From Muribaculaceae bacterium (lineage in GTDB: Bacteria; Bacteroidota; Bacteroidia; Bacteroidales; Muribaculaceae), in the NCBI GenBank assembly GCA_017557625.1, contig JAFYYG010000037.1, forward strand, positions 50,604 to 114,603: a DNA stretch of 64,000 bases, written 5' to 3'. The notes beneath the pieces were generated by a model, which saw nothing but the letters and a program-made list of their open reading frames with translations, had not been told where the DNA came from and ran no database searches. This document shows positions 32,175 to 42,621 of this stretch, piece after piece. The position numbers and the translations under genes were made by a program. The stretch's first letter is position 1. Each line of letters opens with the position of its first letter.

Positions 32175-34349
32175 TTAGTTGCCCATCTCGCTGAGGAATT
32201 TGATACGCACTAGACGTATTTCCTCCTCGGTGAACTCATCACCTAATTCTTCAATGGCAACTGAGAGACGATCGCTGTCGCTCTCCTTGAAATACTCAAA
32301 AATCTCTTCCATATGATCATCATCCATCTCCTCATGAATGCAATAATCTATATTGATGCGAGTGCCAGAATATACTATTGCCTCTATCTCATCGAGCATC
32401 TTGTCAAACTCCAGACCTCTTGACTGCGCCAGGTCGCGGAGGGGAACCTTGCGGTCGATGCTCTGAATCAACGAAATCTTCAGCTTACTCTTGTTGGCAA
32501 CGGTTCTTACTCGCATGTCTTCTGGGCGGATTATTTCATTCTCCTCAACATGACGCTTTATAATTTCGAGGAACTCAGCACCATATCGTTTTGCCTTACC
32601 AGCACCCACTCCGGGAATATTCTGCAACTCCTCCATAGTGATAGGATAAGTAGTTGCCATTGCCTCAAGTGACGGGTCTTGGAAAATCACATAGGGAGGC
32701 AGCTGTAGTTTGGAGGCCGTCTTCTTACGCAAACTCTTGAGGATGCTGAAAAGTTCACTATCAATAGCACTTGTGCCTCCTCTCATCTCGCTCTCTTCAA
32801 TTACCGAAAAGTCGCGATCCTCAGCAACCATAAATGATGATGGCGTTTCTAAGAACTCCTTACCGCGTTTGGTTACTTTCAGCAATCCATAATTCTCTAT
32901 GTCACGGTCAATATATCCTGCTATGATACCTTGTGTTATCACAGCATTCAAGAACCTGGGGCTCTTATCCTTTTGACAGCCAAACATGTCGATGCTGTCG
33001 TGAAGATAAGACTTCACCTCATTGGTGAGCTCACCTGTCATCACATCTATCACATGATCGGCCTTGAATTTCTCTTTCAACTTGATTATAGTCTCAAGGG
33101 CATCACAGAGCTCGTTGCAAGCCTCTATACGCTTGCGAGGATGCAGACAGTTGTCGCAGTTATGACAATTCTCCTCTTTATATTCCTCTCCAAAATAGTG
33201 TAGCAGTGTCTTGCGACGGCACACCGAGGTCTCGGCGTAGGATGCTGTCTCAGCGAGAAGTTGCTTGCCAATCTCCTGCTCGGCAACTGGCTTGCCTTGC
33301 ATGAACTTGCGCAACTTGTCAAGGTCTTTCTGTGCATAGAACGTGATGCATTGCCCCTCGCCACCGTCACGGCCAGCGCGTCCAGTCTCTTGATAATACC
33401 CTTCCAAACTCTTTGGTATATCGTAATGAATTACAAATCTCACGTCAGGTTTATCAATGCCCATGCCAAAGGCAATTGTCGCAACAATCACATCCACATC
33501 CTCAAGCAAGAAAGCATCTTGATTGGCCGAACGAGTGGCACTGTCCATACCCGCATGATAAGCAAGCGCTTTGATGTCGTTAACTCTAAGTGTGGTGGCA
33601 AGCTCCTCAACTTTCTTACGGCTGAGGCAATAGATGATACCAGACTTACCCTGCATCGTCTTGATGAACTTGATGATGTCTTTGTCAACGTCTTTGGTCT
33701 TAGGCCTAACCTCATAATATAAATTAGTGCGGTTAAACGAGGACTTAAACACGTTGGCGTCCATGATGCCTAGATTCTTCTGGATATCATGTTGAACCTT
33801 AGAAGTTGCAGTTGCAGTCAACGCAATTATTGGCCTCACCCCAATCTCATTGATAAAATGACGGATGCGGCGGTATTCAGGTCGGAAGTCATGGCCCCAC
33901 TCCGAGATGCAGTGCGCCTCATCAACTGCATAAAACGAAATTTTAACGCTTTTGAAAAACTCTAAGTTGTCTTCCTTAGTCAAGGACTCAGGCGCCACAT
34001 ATAGCAGCTTGGTCTTTCCAGCCAAAATATCTTCTTTCACTTGGTCAATGGCCTGCCTGTTAAGCGAAGAGTTCAAGAAATGGGCGATGCCATCCTCGTC
34101 GCTGAAGTTGCGCATAGCATCAACCTGATTTTTCATCAGGGAGATAAGAGGCGAAATGACTATAGCAGTGCCCTCCATCAACAACGACGGCAATTGGTAG
34201 CAAAGCGATTTGCCACCTCCTGTGGGCATGAGCACAAAAGTATCGTGCTCCTCGATAAGGCTCAGCATGATTTGCTCCTGCTGACCCTTAAATGTGTCAA
34301 AACCAAAATATTTCTTCAGTGTTGCCACCAACTGATTTTTATCTGCCAT
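32175..34349 (-). CDS. recQ: ATP-dependent DNA helicase RecQ
   Basis: This 724-residue helicase has Walker A TGGGKSLCYQLP, DEAH box VDEAHCISEWGHDFRPEY, motif VI QETGRAGRDG, and the zinc-binding Cys set in CRRKTLLHYF...CHNCDNC. The RQC winged helix is followed by an HRDC domain (PPYVIFQDPSLEAMATTYP, then LQNIPGVGAGKAKRYG). About 110 acidic residues extend beyond the HRDC, longer than E. coli RecQ (610). RecQ unwinds 3'-tailed DNA in recombination repair. It follows clpX on the same strand with an 82-nt gap and carries its own -7 box candidate (34384-34391). Confidence 0.95.
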   Translation of the reverse strand: MADKNQLVATLKKYFGFDTFKGQQEQIMLSLIEEHDTFVLMPTGGGKSLCYQLPSLLMEGTAIVISPLISLMKNQVDAMRNFSDEDGIAHFLNSSLNRQAIDQVKEDILAGKTKLLYVAPESLTKEDNLEFFKSVKISFYAVDEAHCISEWGHDFRPEYRRIRHFINEIGVRPIIALTATATSKVQHDIQKNLGIMDANVFKSSFNRTNLYYEVRPKTKDVDKDIIKFIKTMQGKSGIIYCLSRKKVEELATTLRVNDIKALAYHAGMDSATRSANQDAFLLEDVDVIVATIAFGMGIDKPDVRFVIHYDIPKSLEGYYQETGRAGRDGGEGQCITFYAQKDLDKLRKFMQGKPVAEQEIGKQLLAETASYAETSVCRRKTLLHYFGEEYKEENCHNCDNCLHPRKRIEACNELCDALETIIKLKEKFKADHVIDVMTGELTNEVKSYLHDSIDMFGCQKDKSPRFLNAVITQGIIAGYIDRDIENYGLLKVTKRGKEFLETPSSFMVAEDRDFSVIEESEMRGGTSAIDSELFSILKSLRKKTASKLQLPPYVIFQDPSLEAMATTYPITMEELQNIPGVGAGKAKRYGAEFLEIIKRHVEENEIIRPEDMRVRTVANKSKLKISLIQSIDRKVPLRDLAQSRGLEFDKMLDEIEAIVYSGTRINIDYCIHEEMDDDHMEEIFEYFKESDSDRLSVAIEELGDEFTEEEIRLVRIKFLSEMGN

Positions 34350-34383
34350 AGTCTTAAGGTTTTTTTGGTTCTTGTTTTCGTTA

Positions 34384-34391
34384 CAAATATA
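34384..34391 (-). promoter_or_regulatory. -7 box candidate for recQ
   Basis: The minus strand reads TATATTTG, followed by TAACG, 35 nt upstream of recQ. No -33 element is visible. Confidence 0.35.
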
Positions 34392-34431
34392 AAGATATTT
34401 TTTTTATCAGCGAAGAAATAATCCGATTTTT

Positions 34432-35667
34432 TTACATTGATGACGCAATTATTGCAAAATTCGACTTGTCGAGCTGCTCGTGGGCATAGCCTAAAGTGAG
34501 TTCGAACTTCTTCTTTTTAGTTGACGGATAGCTATACATCACATCCATCATAATGGTCTCGAATATTGAACGCAGTCCTCGTGCTCCTAGTTTATACTCA
34601 ATAGCCTTGTCAACAACAAAGTCGAGGGCCTCATCGGTGACGCTGAACTTGACGCCGTCCATCTTCATCAGCTTCTCATACTGACGCACAATGGCATTCT
34701 TAGGCTCCACCAGGATGCGACGTAAAGCATCGCGGTCGAGGGGCTCTAGATTGGTGACTACCGGCAAACGGCCTATGATCTCAGGAATCAAGCCGTAAGA
34801 GCGCAAGTCTTGAGGCGCCACATAATGCAGCAACTTATCCTGCTCAGCCTTGCTCACATGGTTGCCGGCGCCAAAGCCCACAACATGAGTGTTTAGACGC
34901 AACGCTATCTTACGCTCAATGCCCTCAAAGGCACCGCCGCATATGAACAGTATATTCTTTGTGTCAACGGCTATCATCTTCTGTTCGGGATGCTTGCGCC
35001 CCCCTTGAGGCGGCACATTAACAACCGAGCCTTCAAGCAGCTTCAACAAGCCCTGTTGCACACCCTCGCCACTCACATCACGAGTGATGGAGGGATTATC
35101 GCTCTTGCGGGCAATCTTGTCAATCTCATCAATGAAGACAATGCCCCGCTCGGCTTCTTTTACGTTGTAGTCGCATGCCGCCAGCAGTCTCACAAGCAGA
35201 CTCTCAATATCTTCTCCCACGTAGCCTGCCTCGGTGAGCACCGTGGCATCGACTATGGCGAATGGCACTTTCAGCAATTTTGCGATGGTCTTGGCGAGCA
35301 ATGTCTTTCCCGTTCCGGTAGGACCAACGATGATTATATTTGACTTTTCAATATCAACATCGTCCTTGCTCTGCGACAGACGTTTATAGTGGTTATAAAC
35401 TGCCACCGAGAGATACTTCTTGGCACTCTCCTGCCCTATCACATACTGGTCAAGATATTCCTTTATTTCCTGAGGCTTGGGAAGGTCACTCATTTGGATG
35501 TCACTCAACATCCTCTCGCCTGCCGACCCTAAATATTCTTTTACTAGTTCGCTTGCCCTCTCGGCACATTCATTGCAGATGCAACCGCTCATCCCCGGGA
35601 TGAGAAGTTCCACCTCATTTTGACCTCGACCACAAAAATCACATCTCAAAATTTCTCTTTTAGCCAT
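34432..35667 (-). CDS. clpX: ATP-dependent Clp protease ATP-binding subunit ClpX
   Basis: This 411-residue AAA+ unfoldase has an N-terminal C4 zinc domain (Cys9, Cys12, Cys31, Cys34), Walker [13 protein letters not shown], Walker [12 protein letters not shown], the pore loop GYVGEDIE, and the arginine-finger/sensor 2 region in [10 protein letters not shown]. It delivers substrates to ClpP and lies 24 nt downstream of clpP on the same strand, so they form one operon. The length is standard. A Lys-rich KKKKF segment occurs near the C terminus. Confidence 0.97.
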   Translation of the reverse strand: MAKREILRCDFCGRGQNEVELLIPGMSGCICNECAERASELVKEYLGSAGERMLSDIQMSDLPKPQEIKEYLDQYVIGQESAKKYLSVAVYNHYKRLSQSKDDVDIEKSNIIIVGPTGTGKTLLAKTIAKLLKVPFAIVDATVLTEAGYVGEDIESLLVRLLAACDYNVKEAERGIVFIDEIDKIARKSDNPSITRDVSGEGVQQGLLKLLEGSVVNVPPQGGRKHPEQKMIAVDTKNILFICGGAFEGIERKIALRLNTHVVGFGAGNHVSKAEQDKLLHYVAPQDLRSYGLIPEIIGRLPVVTNLEPLDRDALRRILVEPKNAIVRQYEKLMKMDGVKFSVTDEALDFVVDKAIEYKLGARGLRSIFETIMMDVMYSYPSTKKKKFELTLGYAHEQLDKSNFAIIASSM

Positions 35668-35691
35668 AATAATGGGAAAATAGCATTTTTG

Positions 35692-36390
35692 TCAGTTTTT
35701 CGGTTTCTCTTGGTCGTTTAACGCTTTCTCAAGCACCTTGTCAATCATGCCATACTCCAAAGCCTCCTGCGAGGTCATCCAATAGTCACGGTCGCTGTCG
35801 GCATATACCTTGTCATAAGGCTGGCCTGAGTGGGTGGAGATGATGTTATAGAGTTCTTCCTTAAGTTTCTGAATCTCGCGGGCTGTAATCTCAATGTCTG
35901 AAGCTTGACCTTGAATGCCGCCCATGGGCTGATGAATCATCACGCGACTGTGCTTGAGGGCAAAGCGCTTACCTTTCTCACCGGCAACGAGTAGGATGGC
36001 AGCCATCGATGCAGCCATGCCTGTGCAAATCGTAGTGACATTGCTAGAGATATACTGCATAGTGTCATAGATGCCAAGGCCGGCATAAACAGAGCCGCCG
36101 GGAGAGTTGATGTAGATTGACACGTCCTTGCCTGGATCGGAAGTGTCGAGATAAAGGAGCTGAGCCTGGATTACATTGGCGGTGTAATCATCAATCTGGG
36201 TGCCCAGAAAGATGATGCGGTCCATCATCAGGCGGGAAAAAACATCCATCTGCGCAACATTCAGCTTGCGCTCCTCGATAATGGTTGGTGAGATATAACT
36301 GCTCTCAATAGTCGCTTGAGCATACTGGTCAAGTGCCAAACCATTCATTCCCAAATGGTTTACTGCAAAATTTCTGAAGTCGTTTTTCAT
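35692..36390 (-). CDS. clpP: ATP-dependent Clp protease proteolytic subunit ClpP
   Basis: This 232-residue serine protease carries Ser128 in CTGMAASMAA, His153 in VMIHQPMGG and an Asp near residue 205. The N terminus is longer than E. coli ClpP by about 20 residues, typical of Bacteroidales. It forms the tetradecameric chamber served by ClpX, encoded next. A full -33/-7 promoter (36421-36451) precedes it. In many Bacteroidales tig sits immediately upstream; here a BspA-type LRR gene lies between tig and clpP. Confidence 0.97.
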   Translation of the reverse strand: MKNDFRNFAVNHLGMNGLALDQYAQATIESSYISPTIIEERKLNVAQMDVFSRLMMDRIIFLGTQIDDYTANVIQAQLLYLDTSDPGKDVSIYINSPGGSVYAGLGIYDTMQYISSNVTTICTGMAASMAAILLVAGEKGKRFALKHSRVMIHQPMGGIQGQASDIEITAREIQKLKEELYNIISTHSGQPYDKVYADSDRDYWMTSQEALEYGMIDKVLEKALNDQEKPKN

Positions 36391-36420
36391 TTTTCTTTAT
36401 TGTTTAAATGATTTTATTTT

Positions 36421-36451
36421 CAAAGATAGTAAATTTTTCCCAATCTCACAA
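36421..36451 (-). promoter_or_regulatory. Promoter of clpPX
   Basis: On the minus strand TTG (36449-36451), a 20-nt spacer and TATCTTTG (36421-36428) fit the -33/-7 consensus, 31 nt upstream of clpP. Confidence 0.65.
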
Positions 36452-36564
36452 CTTTTGCACCCTTTTTTAAACGATATTTCACAAAATAAGTGTAAACCGA
36501 GAGAAATAAAAATGAAAAGCGAGTTTTTCATTTTTATTTCCGTAGAGGCGCAACCTAATTTATT

Positions 36565-36602
36565 CAAAAAACACTCATGTAACATTTCAATGCCATGAGT
36601 GT
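36565..36602 (-). terminator. Terminator of the BspA-type LRR gene
   Basis: On the minus strand a perfect 9-bp stem (ACACTCATG/CATGAGTGT, 36602-36594 with 36579-36571) is followed by a six-T run. It lies about 100 nt after the LRR gene stop and isolates it from clpP. Confidence 0.75.
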
Positions 36603-36671
36603 AATTAGTATATTAAAATTTAAAAATTATAGGTATGTGCAGCACATTCTCACACCTCTATCTTCCAAAAC

Positions 36672-36699
36672 GATAAATCATAAACGAAAAACGAATCTC
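36672..36699 (+). repeat. Heptamer units after the BspA-type gene
   Basis: On the plus strand in phase: GATAAAT, CATAAAC, GAAAAAC, GAATCTC. Unlike the other arrays, this one points against the neighbouring minus-strand gene, whose stop codon overlaps its edge. Confidence 0.5.
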
Positions 36700-38740
36700 A
36701 CTCTCCCAAAAGCATATTGTAGATAGCTGTTATGTCGGAGGCTGTGATATTGCCGTCGCCGTTGATGTCGCTAGTGGCGATATGAGTTTGGTCATTATTA
36801 AGCAGGTAGTTGTAAATTGCCGTCACATCGGCAGTGGTAACATTTCCATCAAGGTCCACATCACCATCCATGAGTTCCTTCACTGTTCCAAACGCCAACC
36901 AAGGATTAGGCTTGTTGTTGTACGTTGACTGCCGATATTTGCCGGCAGAGCCTTTGGGCACATACAGGATGCTTGATTCTGGGATGCCAGTGAACACACG
37001 GTTGTTGGTTGAAGTATGAGTGTAAGTGACGCTTTGTGGATTTTCTATCTTAGATACTGCCACAGCAAGACTGCTGCAACCATTAAATGCCCAATTCTCA
37101 ATCTTATTCACCGAGCTGGGAATTGATACATAAGCCAAATTAGTGCAATATTCAAAAGGTGCAACACCGATGGTTGTCACCGAATTAGGGATAGAGACAG
37201 ACGTCAAGCCGGTACAGTCTCTAAATGTATAATAATCAATAGTAGACACTGAATTTGAAATTGTTAGCGATGTCAAACCACTACAACGAATAAATGCTTG
37301 TTTTCCTATTTTAGTAACCGAATTGGGTATCGTCATTGATGTCAAGCCAACACAATCACTAAAGGCACTTTCCCCAATTTCGGTTACCGTACTGGGAAAT
37401 TCGATACCCGTTAAGCTAACGCAACCTGAGAAAGCGCCATTTCCAATAATTGTGAGAGTATTAGGGAAGGTCACCGAGGTTAAACTACTGCAACCATAAA
37501 AGGCATTGTAGTCAATTTTTGTCACTGAATTAGGGATGATCACAGATGTCAAACCAGTGCAGAATTCAAAGACTCTGATGCCAATCGAAGTGACAGAATT
37601 GGATATAGACACTGAAGTCAAACCAGTGCAGCTTTCAAAGGCACTCCCGCCAAGACTTGTCACAGAATTAGGGATGCTCATAGATGAAATACTTGTACAT
37701 CCTTCAAAAGCATTGTTACCAATCGAGGTCACCGAGCTGGGGATAGTAACCGAGGTTAAACTAGTGCACTCAGCAAAAGTGTAATCGTCAATTTTGGTAA
37801 TAGAATTAGGGAGAGTCAACGAAGTCAAGCCACTGCAAGCATAGAAAGCATAGTCACCTATCGATGTCACCGAGTTGGGAATGGTAATTGATATTAGAGT
37901 GGAGTGTTCATAAAATGCGCCTCCACCAATCGAGGTCACCGAATTTGGGATAACCGAGGTCTTACAACCACACATAAGAGTATTGGTCGAAGTTTCGATG
38001 ATAGCATTGCAATTATTTCTGGAATCATATTTTGGATTTCCATTAGCAACACTGATTTTTGTCAAACCGGTGCAACCACTGAAAGATGTGCTATTAATTG
38101 TTGTCACTGTGCTTGGGATTGTCAATGTTTTAAGGGCGCTACAACCTCTAAAGGCATGCCAGTAGATTTCTTTCACCGAACTGGGAAAAGATATCGAGGC
38201 TAAACTTGTGCAACCATCGAAAACATAGCTGTTAATCTCTTCCAAAGTGTTTGATAGGGTCACCGAAATCAAGCCACTGCAACCCCTAAAGGCTGAACTG
38301 CCAATACTATTAACAGAATTAGGGATAGTCAAAGATGAAAGGCCTGTACAACCATTAAAGGCATCATTGCCAATCTCATTCACCGAGTTGGGAATCGTAA
38401 TCGATGGTAGGTTGGTGCAGTAAGCAAAAGAATATCCGCCAATCACTTTCACCGAGTTGGGGATGGTTATCGATGTCAGATTTGTGCAGCCATTGAAAGC
38501 ATTGCCGCCAATAGAGGTCACCGTATAGGTGGTACCATTATAAGTGACACTGGATGGAATGGTCACCGAACCACTAAGATTGGTGTAACTGGGATTAGAA
38601 TAGCTCTCATAAGTCACCGCCACGCTTGTGTTGTCACTGTTTATTTTATAACACAAGCCATTGACCATAAAGTCGTAAGCACTTGCTGGCATCACTACAC
38701 TCACTACCAGCAGAAGTAGGCATATCAATCGAGTTTTCAT
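36698..38740 (-). CDS. Secreted BspA-type leucine-rich repeat protein with C-terminal dockerin-like module
   Basis: This 680-residue protein has a signal peptide (MKTRLICLLLLVVSVVMPASA) and about 22 tandem TpLRR/BspA repeats of 23 residues. The typical unit is LTSVTIPNSVTSIGDYAFYGC with small changes, spanning residues 60-590. The last ~55 residues hold two EF-hand-like loops, DVDLDGNVTTADVTAIYNYL and DINGDGNITASDITAIYNML, of dockerin type. BspA-like repeats mediate adhesion to host proteins and other bacteria in oral Bacteroidales and treponemes; here the ligand is unknown. The gene has its own -7 box and terminator and lies between tig and clpP, normally adjacent, which suggests insertion. 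Confidence 0.88.
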   Translation of the reverse strand: MKTRLICLLLLVVSVVMPASAYDFMVNGLCYKINSDNTSVAVTYESYSNPSYTNLSGSVTIPSSVTYNGTTYTVTSIGGNAFNGCTNLTSITIPNSVKVIGGYSFAYCTNLPSITIPNSVNEIGNDAFNGCTGLSSLTIPNSVNSIGSSAFRGCSGLISVTLSNTLEEINSYVFDGCTSLASISFPSSVKEIYWHAFRGCSALKTLTIPSTVTTINSTSFSGCTGLTKISVANGNPKYDSRNNCNAIIETSTNTLMCGCKTSVIPNSVTSIGGGAFYEHSTLISITIPNSVTSIGDYAFYACSGLTSLTLPNSITKIDDYTFAECTSLTSVTIPSSVTSIGNNAFEGCTSISSMSIPNSVTSLGGSAFESCTGLTSVSISNSVTSIGIRVFEFCTGLTSVIIPNSVTKIDYNAFYGCSSLTSVTFPNTLTIIGNGAFSGCVSLTGIEFPSTVTEIGESAFSDCVGLTSMTIPNSVTKIGKQAFIRCSGLTSLTISNSVSTIDYYTFRDCTGLTSVSIPNSVTTIGVAPFEYCTNLAYVSIPSSVNKIENWAFNGCSSLAVAVSKIENPQSVTYTHTSTNNRVFTGIPESSILYVPKGSAGKYRQSTYNNKPNPWLAFGTVKELMDGDVDLDGNVTTADVTAIYNYLLNNDQTHIATSDINGDGNITASDITAIYNMLLGE

Positions 38741-38783
38741 GTTATATGCTTTTTTAATTGATTATTACTGAGTTATTATTTCG

Positions 38784-38791
38784 CAAAGATA
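38784..38791 (-). promoter_or_regulatory. -7 box for the BspA-type LRR gene
   Basis: The minus strand reads TATCTTTG followed by CG, 44 nt before the ATG. No -33 element at 19-21 nt. Confidence 0.5.
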
Positions 38792-38867
38792 GTGAAAAGA
38801 TTTCAATTATCAGTATAAAGTTTCTAAAAAATCAATTGTTTATAAACAAAGTGGGTGACTTCTATAC

Positions 38868-38905
38868 AAAAAAATGTGTGGCAACCATGTTGCTGGCTGC
38901 CACAC
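38868..38905 (-). terminator. Terminator of tig
   Basis: GTGTGGCA (38876-38883) pairs with TGCCACAC (38898-38905), followed on the minus strand by ATTTTTTTG. It lies 22 nt after the tig stop codon, ending the trigger factor transcript before the LRR gene. Confidence 0.8.
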
Positions 38906-38926
38906 TAAATTGTTAGTAATAATTAA

Positions 38927-40282
38927 TTACTTCTTCTCCTCGAAAAGCTTGTTGAACTCATCTACTGAGACGCTCTTTTCGGTGAGTGACACGTTGTCGC
39001 GGATTGTTTCAAATACTTTGTCCTCAAAGGCACGGCGTGTGATTTCGCGGGCGTAGTCCTTGTTTTCCATCAACTCGCCGGCATAGCGGTCGAGAGTCTC
39101 GTCGGGAACATTGCCGATGCCATACTGGGCAAACTGCTGTGCGGCAAAGATGCGGGCAAGGCGCATCTGGTCTTCTTTCTCGATTTTCACATCGTGGGCC
39201 TTAGCAATCTTCTCCTTGATGAGTTGCCAAACTATTTCCTCGCGAGTTTTGGGATACTCTTCATCAATCTTAGCGGCATCGGCCTCTTTGTTGGTCGAAA
39301 GAAGATAGCGTTTCAGGAAGTCGTCGGGGAGCTCAAGGTCGCCCACTTTCTTCTTCAGCACTGTCTCGGCATCGATAGTGAAGCGATAGTTGCTGTCGCT
39401 CTTCAACTGACCAGCAAGCATCTCTTTAATTTTGGCCAAATATTCTTCCTCGCTCTTGGCAACGTCTTTGCCAAGCACCATGTCGAAGAGTTCTTGCCCC
39501 ATCTCGGCATCCTTGTTGACTAGAATCTCACCAACCTTGAAAGTGAAGTCGCTCTTCACATCAGCTTTGTCCTTATCAACGGCAAGCATCGACGCCAGCT
39601 CCGTGAGATTGCCTCCGGCACCCTTATAGGGGTTGATGGTCACCTCATCGTCAACCTTCAGGTCAATGAGTTTAGCCTTCTCGGCCTCGTCTTTCAGATA
39701 TTTTGGAGAGATGATGGTTCGCTCCACCTTGATGCCTTCTTCCTTCTCGGTACCGTCCTCATTGAGCTCCACTAGCGAGCCGCGCAGCAGCGCATCCTCA
39801 GTAGATATCTCACCAGGAACCTGAGTGCCAAAACGCTTCATGTAGGCCTCGTTCTGCTTGTCAATCATCTCCTGACTAACCTCTATGTTGTAATAAGGCA
39901 CTTTCACACGCTTGTCGAGTTTCACTTCAAACTCGGGGGCAAAGCCGAGGTCAAATTTGAAAGAAAAATCCTTCTCGTTAACCAAATCCACCTTGGTGTC
40001 TTTCGACAGCATGGGTTCACCAAGTAAATCAATATTGTTGTTACGGATGTATTCGCTCAACTCGCGACTAACAATATCGTCAACCACCTCAGCAGTCACT
40101 TGACCGCCATAATGCTTCTTGAGCAACGAGGCAGGCACATGACCTGGCCTGAAACCCTTAATAGGACGCACGCGACCTAAATGTGATAATTGCTTCTTAA
40201 CTTCGGCTTGATAATCTTCTTCAACTAACGATATCGTGAGTACACCTGTCACGTTACCGGTCTTGTCTAATGTTACGTTCAT
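38927..40282 (-). CDS. tig: Trigger factor
   Basis: This 451-residue ribosome-associated chaperone has an N-terminal ribosome-binding domain with the signature region RPIKGFRPGHVPASLLKKHYG (residues ~36-56; canonical GFRxGKxP). The middle PPIase-like domain is poorly conserved, as in other Bacteroidetes, and the long helical C-terminal arms end in EFNKLFEEKK. It shelters nascent chains at the ribosome exit. A full promoter (40338-40367) and a terminator (38868-38905) make it a single-gene unit here, while related genomes have it next to clpP. Confidence 0.92.
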   Translation of the reverse strand: MNVTLDKTGNVTGVLTISLVEEDYQAEVKKQLSHLGRVRPIKGFRPGHVPASLLKKHYGGQVTAEVVDDIVSRELSEYIRNNNIDLLGEPMLSKDTKVDLVNEKDFSFKFDLGFAPEFEVKLDKRVKVPYYNIEVSQEMIDKQNEAYMKRFGTQVPGEISTEDALLRGSLVELNEDGTEKEEGIKVERTIISPKYLKDEAEKAKLIDLKVDDEVTINPYKGAGGNLTELASMLAVDKDKADVKSDFTFKVGEILVNKDAEMGQELFDMVLGKDVAKSEEEYLAKIKEMLAGQLKSDSNYRFTIDAETVLKKKVGDLELPDDFLKRYLLSTNKEADAAKIDEEYPKTREEIVWQLIKEKIAKAHDVKIEKEDQMRLARIFAAQQFAQYGIGNVPDETLDRYAGELMENKDYAREITRRAFEDKVFETIRDNVSLTEKSVSVDEFNKLFEEKK

Positions 40283-40337
40283 TTCTTTAAATCAGTATTT
40301 TATTGCAATATTTTTTTAGTTTCTTGTTTTGAGCGTG

Positions 40338-40367
40338 CAAATTTACTGCAAATCCATTGAAACACAA
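40338..40367 (-). promoter_or_regulatory. Promoter of tig
   Basis: The minus strand has TTTTG (through 40365-40367), 19 nt, then TAAATTTG (40338-40345), 56 nt upstream of the tig ATG. Confidence 0.6.
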
Positions 40368-40410
40368 AATATTTAAGGTAGGAAATCATTTTTATTTATG
40401 ATTTACATGA

Positions 40411-40456
40411 AAAAAAGCATGAGCCCCATGGCATTATCAAGTGTCATGGGACTCAT
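40411..40456 (-). terminator. Terminator of dnaK
   Basis: ATGAGCCCCATG (40419-40430) pairs with CATGGGACTCAT (40445-40456) with one mismatch, followed on the minus strand by a T-rich run (CTTTTTTTC). It lies 15 nt after the dnaK stop codon. Confidence 0.85.
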
Positions 40457-40470
40457 TATTTTAGTTAATT

Positions 40471-42426
40471 TTATACTTCTTCGTAAGGCACGTCTTGAGT
40501 GGTGTCGTCACCCTTATTGCCGCCTTGTGGACCTGCACCCGGGTTACCACCAAAGCCTGCAGCACCTGGGTCAAAGCCAGCCGCTCCGGGATTGAAGCCA
40601 GCACCTGGTCCGCCTTGTGCGCCACCTGCTTGATTGTACATCTGCTGAGATGCCTCATGGAAGATTGTCTCAAGCTCCTTCATAGCCACGTCGATAGCGT
40701 CAACATCTTGATTCTTGTGAGCCTCTTTGAGTTTGCCAAGGGCAGTCTCAATCTGACTCTTCTTGTCGGCAGGAAGCTTGTCACCGAGATCCTTCAAGCT
40801 CTTCTCGGTCTGGAAAATCATCGCGTCGGCACTGTTAATTTTGTCGATGCGTTCTTTTTCCTTAGCATCAGCGGCTGCATTTGCGCTTGCCTCATCCTTC
40901 ATGCGCTGAATCTCAGCGTCACTAAGTCCGCTCGAAGCCTCGATGCGAATGCTTTGCTCCTTGCCTGTAGCCTTGTCCTTGGCGCTCACGTTCATGATAC
41001 CATTGGCATCAACCTCAAAGGTAACCTCAATCTGAGGAATGCCACGAGGTGCGGGAGCTATGCCGTCGAGGTGGAACATACCCAGAGTCTTGCAGTCACG
41101 GGCCATGGGGCGCTCACCTTGCAGCACGTGGATTTCCACGCTGGGCTGATTGTCGCTTGCGGTCGAGAACACCTGACTCTTGCGGGTTGGAATTGTGGTG
41201 TTTGCATCGATGAGCTTGGTCATCACGCCACCTAAGGTCTCAATACCAACGCTCAGAGGTACTACGTCGAGCAGCAGCACGTCTTTCACGTCTCCGCTAA
41301 GCACACCACCCTGGATAGCAGCGCCTACAGCAACCACCTCGTCGGGGTTCACACCCTTCGAAGGAGCTTTGCCGAAGAAGCGCTCCACAATCTGCTGGAT
41401 GGCAGGAATACGTGTGGAACCGCCCACGAGAATCACCTCGTTGATGTCGCTTGGACTCAGGTTAGCATCACGCAATGCCTGCTCGCATGGCTTGATGGTG
41501 CTCTGGATAAGGTCGTCGCAGAGTTGCTCAAACTTAGCGCGGCTCAGGCTCTTAACCAAGTGTTTGGGAATTCCGTTTACAGGCATAATATAAGGCAGGT
41601 TAATCTCAGTGCTCATAGAGCTTGACAACTCAATCTTTGCCTTCTCGGCAGCCTCTTTCAAGCGCTGCAGAGCCATCGGGTCTTTGCGAAGGTCGATACC
41701 CTCGTCACGCTGGAACTCCTCAGCGAGCCAGTTGATAATGCGCTGGTCGAAGTCGTCACCTCCCAGGTGGGTATCACCATTGGTTGACTTAACTTCAAAC
41801 ACGCCATCACCAAGCTCAAGGATAGAGATATCGAATGTACCTCCACCAAGGTCAAACACTGCGATGCGCTTGTCGTTCTGGTCTTTGTCGAGACCGTAAG
41901 CAAGAGCGGCAGCAGTTGGCTCATTTACGATGCGTTGCACGTTCAATCCGGCGATTTCGCCAGCCTCTTTAGTTGCCTTGCGTTGTGAGTCGTTGAAGTA
42001 AGCAGGTACTGTGATTACCGCATCGGTAACGGTGGTTCCAAGATAGTCCTCAGCAGTCTTCTTCATCTTTTGGAGAATCATTGCCGAAATTTCTTGAGGT
42101 GTATATTGGCGGCCGTCAATCTCAACACGGGGCTGATTGCTGCCATTGTTTACCACCTTGTAAGGAACTCGCTCAATCTCTTTCTGTGTCTGGTCGTAGG
42201 TCTCGCCCATGAAACGCTTGATAGAATAAACTGTGCGAGTTGGGTTAGTGATAGCCTGACGTTTTGCAGGGTCACCTACTTTACGTTCACCGCCGTCAAC
42301 AAAAGCCACCACGCTCGGGGTGGTGTTACGGCCTTCGCTGTTAGGAATCACAACCGGGTTCTTGCCTTCGAGTACCGATACACAAGAGTTGGTTGTTCCC
42401 AAGTCAATACCAATAATTTTTCCCAT
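40471..42426 (-). CDS. dnaK: Molecular chaperone DnaK (Hsp70)
   Basis: This 651-residue Hsp70 starts [21 protein letters not shown]. Motifs include the phosphate-2 loop [13 protein letters not shown], the linker region ending [14 protein letters not shown], the substrate-binding beta domain and the helical lid. The Gly/Pro-rich tail (repeats such as [17 protein letters not shown]) ends in the acidic VPYEEV typical of bacterial DnaK. Neither grpE nor dnaJ is adjacent. It ends at a strong terminator. I found no CIRCE or clear -7 element in the 42427-42540 upstream region, which is A/T-rich. Confidence 0.98.
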   Translation of the reverse strand: MGKIIGIDLGTTNSCVSVLEGKNPVVIPNSEGRNTTPSVVAFVDGGERKVGDPAKRQAITNPTRTVYSIKRFMGETYDQTQKEIERVPYKVVNNGSNQPRVEIDGRQYTPQEISAMILQKMKKTAEDYLGTTVTDAVITVPAYFNDSQRKATKEAGEIAGLNVQRIVNEPTAAALAYGLDKDQNDKRIAVFDLGGGTFDISILELGDGVFEVKSTNGDTHLGGDDFDQRIINWLAEEFQRDEGIDLRKDPMALQRLKEAAEKAKIELSSSMSTEINLPYIMPVNGIPKHLVKSLSRAKFEQLCDDLIQSTIKPCEQALRDANLSPSDINEVILVGGSTRIPAIQQIVERFFGKAPSKGVNPDEVVAVGAAIQGGVLSGDVKDVLLLDVVPLSVGIETLGGVMTKLIDANTTIPTRKSQVFSTASDNQPSVEIHVLQGERPMARDCKTLGMFHLDGIAPAPRGIPQIEVTFEVDANGIMNVSAKDKATGKEQSIRIEASSGLSDAEIQRMKDEASANAAADAKEKERIDKINSADAMIFQTEKSLKDLGDKLPADKKSQIETALGKLKEAHKNQDVDAIDVAMKELETIFHEASQQMYNQAGGAQGGPGAGFNPGAAGFDPGAAGFGGNPGAGPQGGNKGDDTTQDVPYEEV

Positions 42427-42621
42427 AATTGTATTTATTTTTTTGTTATTAATATCTAGTTTATATTCGCTTTATCGCGATTTGTCATCTCGCAATTTAA
42501 CAAATTCCGTGCCAAAAAAGTAACTGCCAATTTTTAACAACACACCACAACTAATAGTGACAAAATCTGCCACCATGTCACGTTTATCAAGTGGAAAAGG
42601 GACGCAGGGAAATAGTAACGA

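Noticed and set aside
36397-36585. 62-codon minus-strand frame upstream of clpP
   Set aside because: It overlaps the clpP promoter and the LRR-gene terminator, and the product looks like translated A/T-rich spacer.
40495-41235. 246-codon plus-strand open frame inside dnaK
   Set aside because: It lies fully antisense to dnaK and has no family signature.
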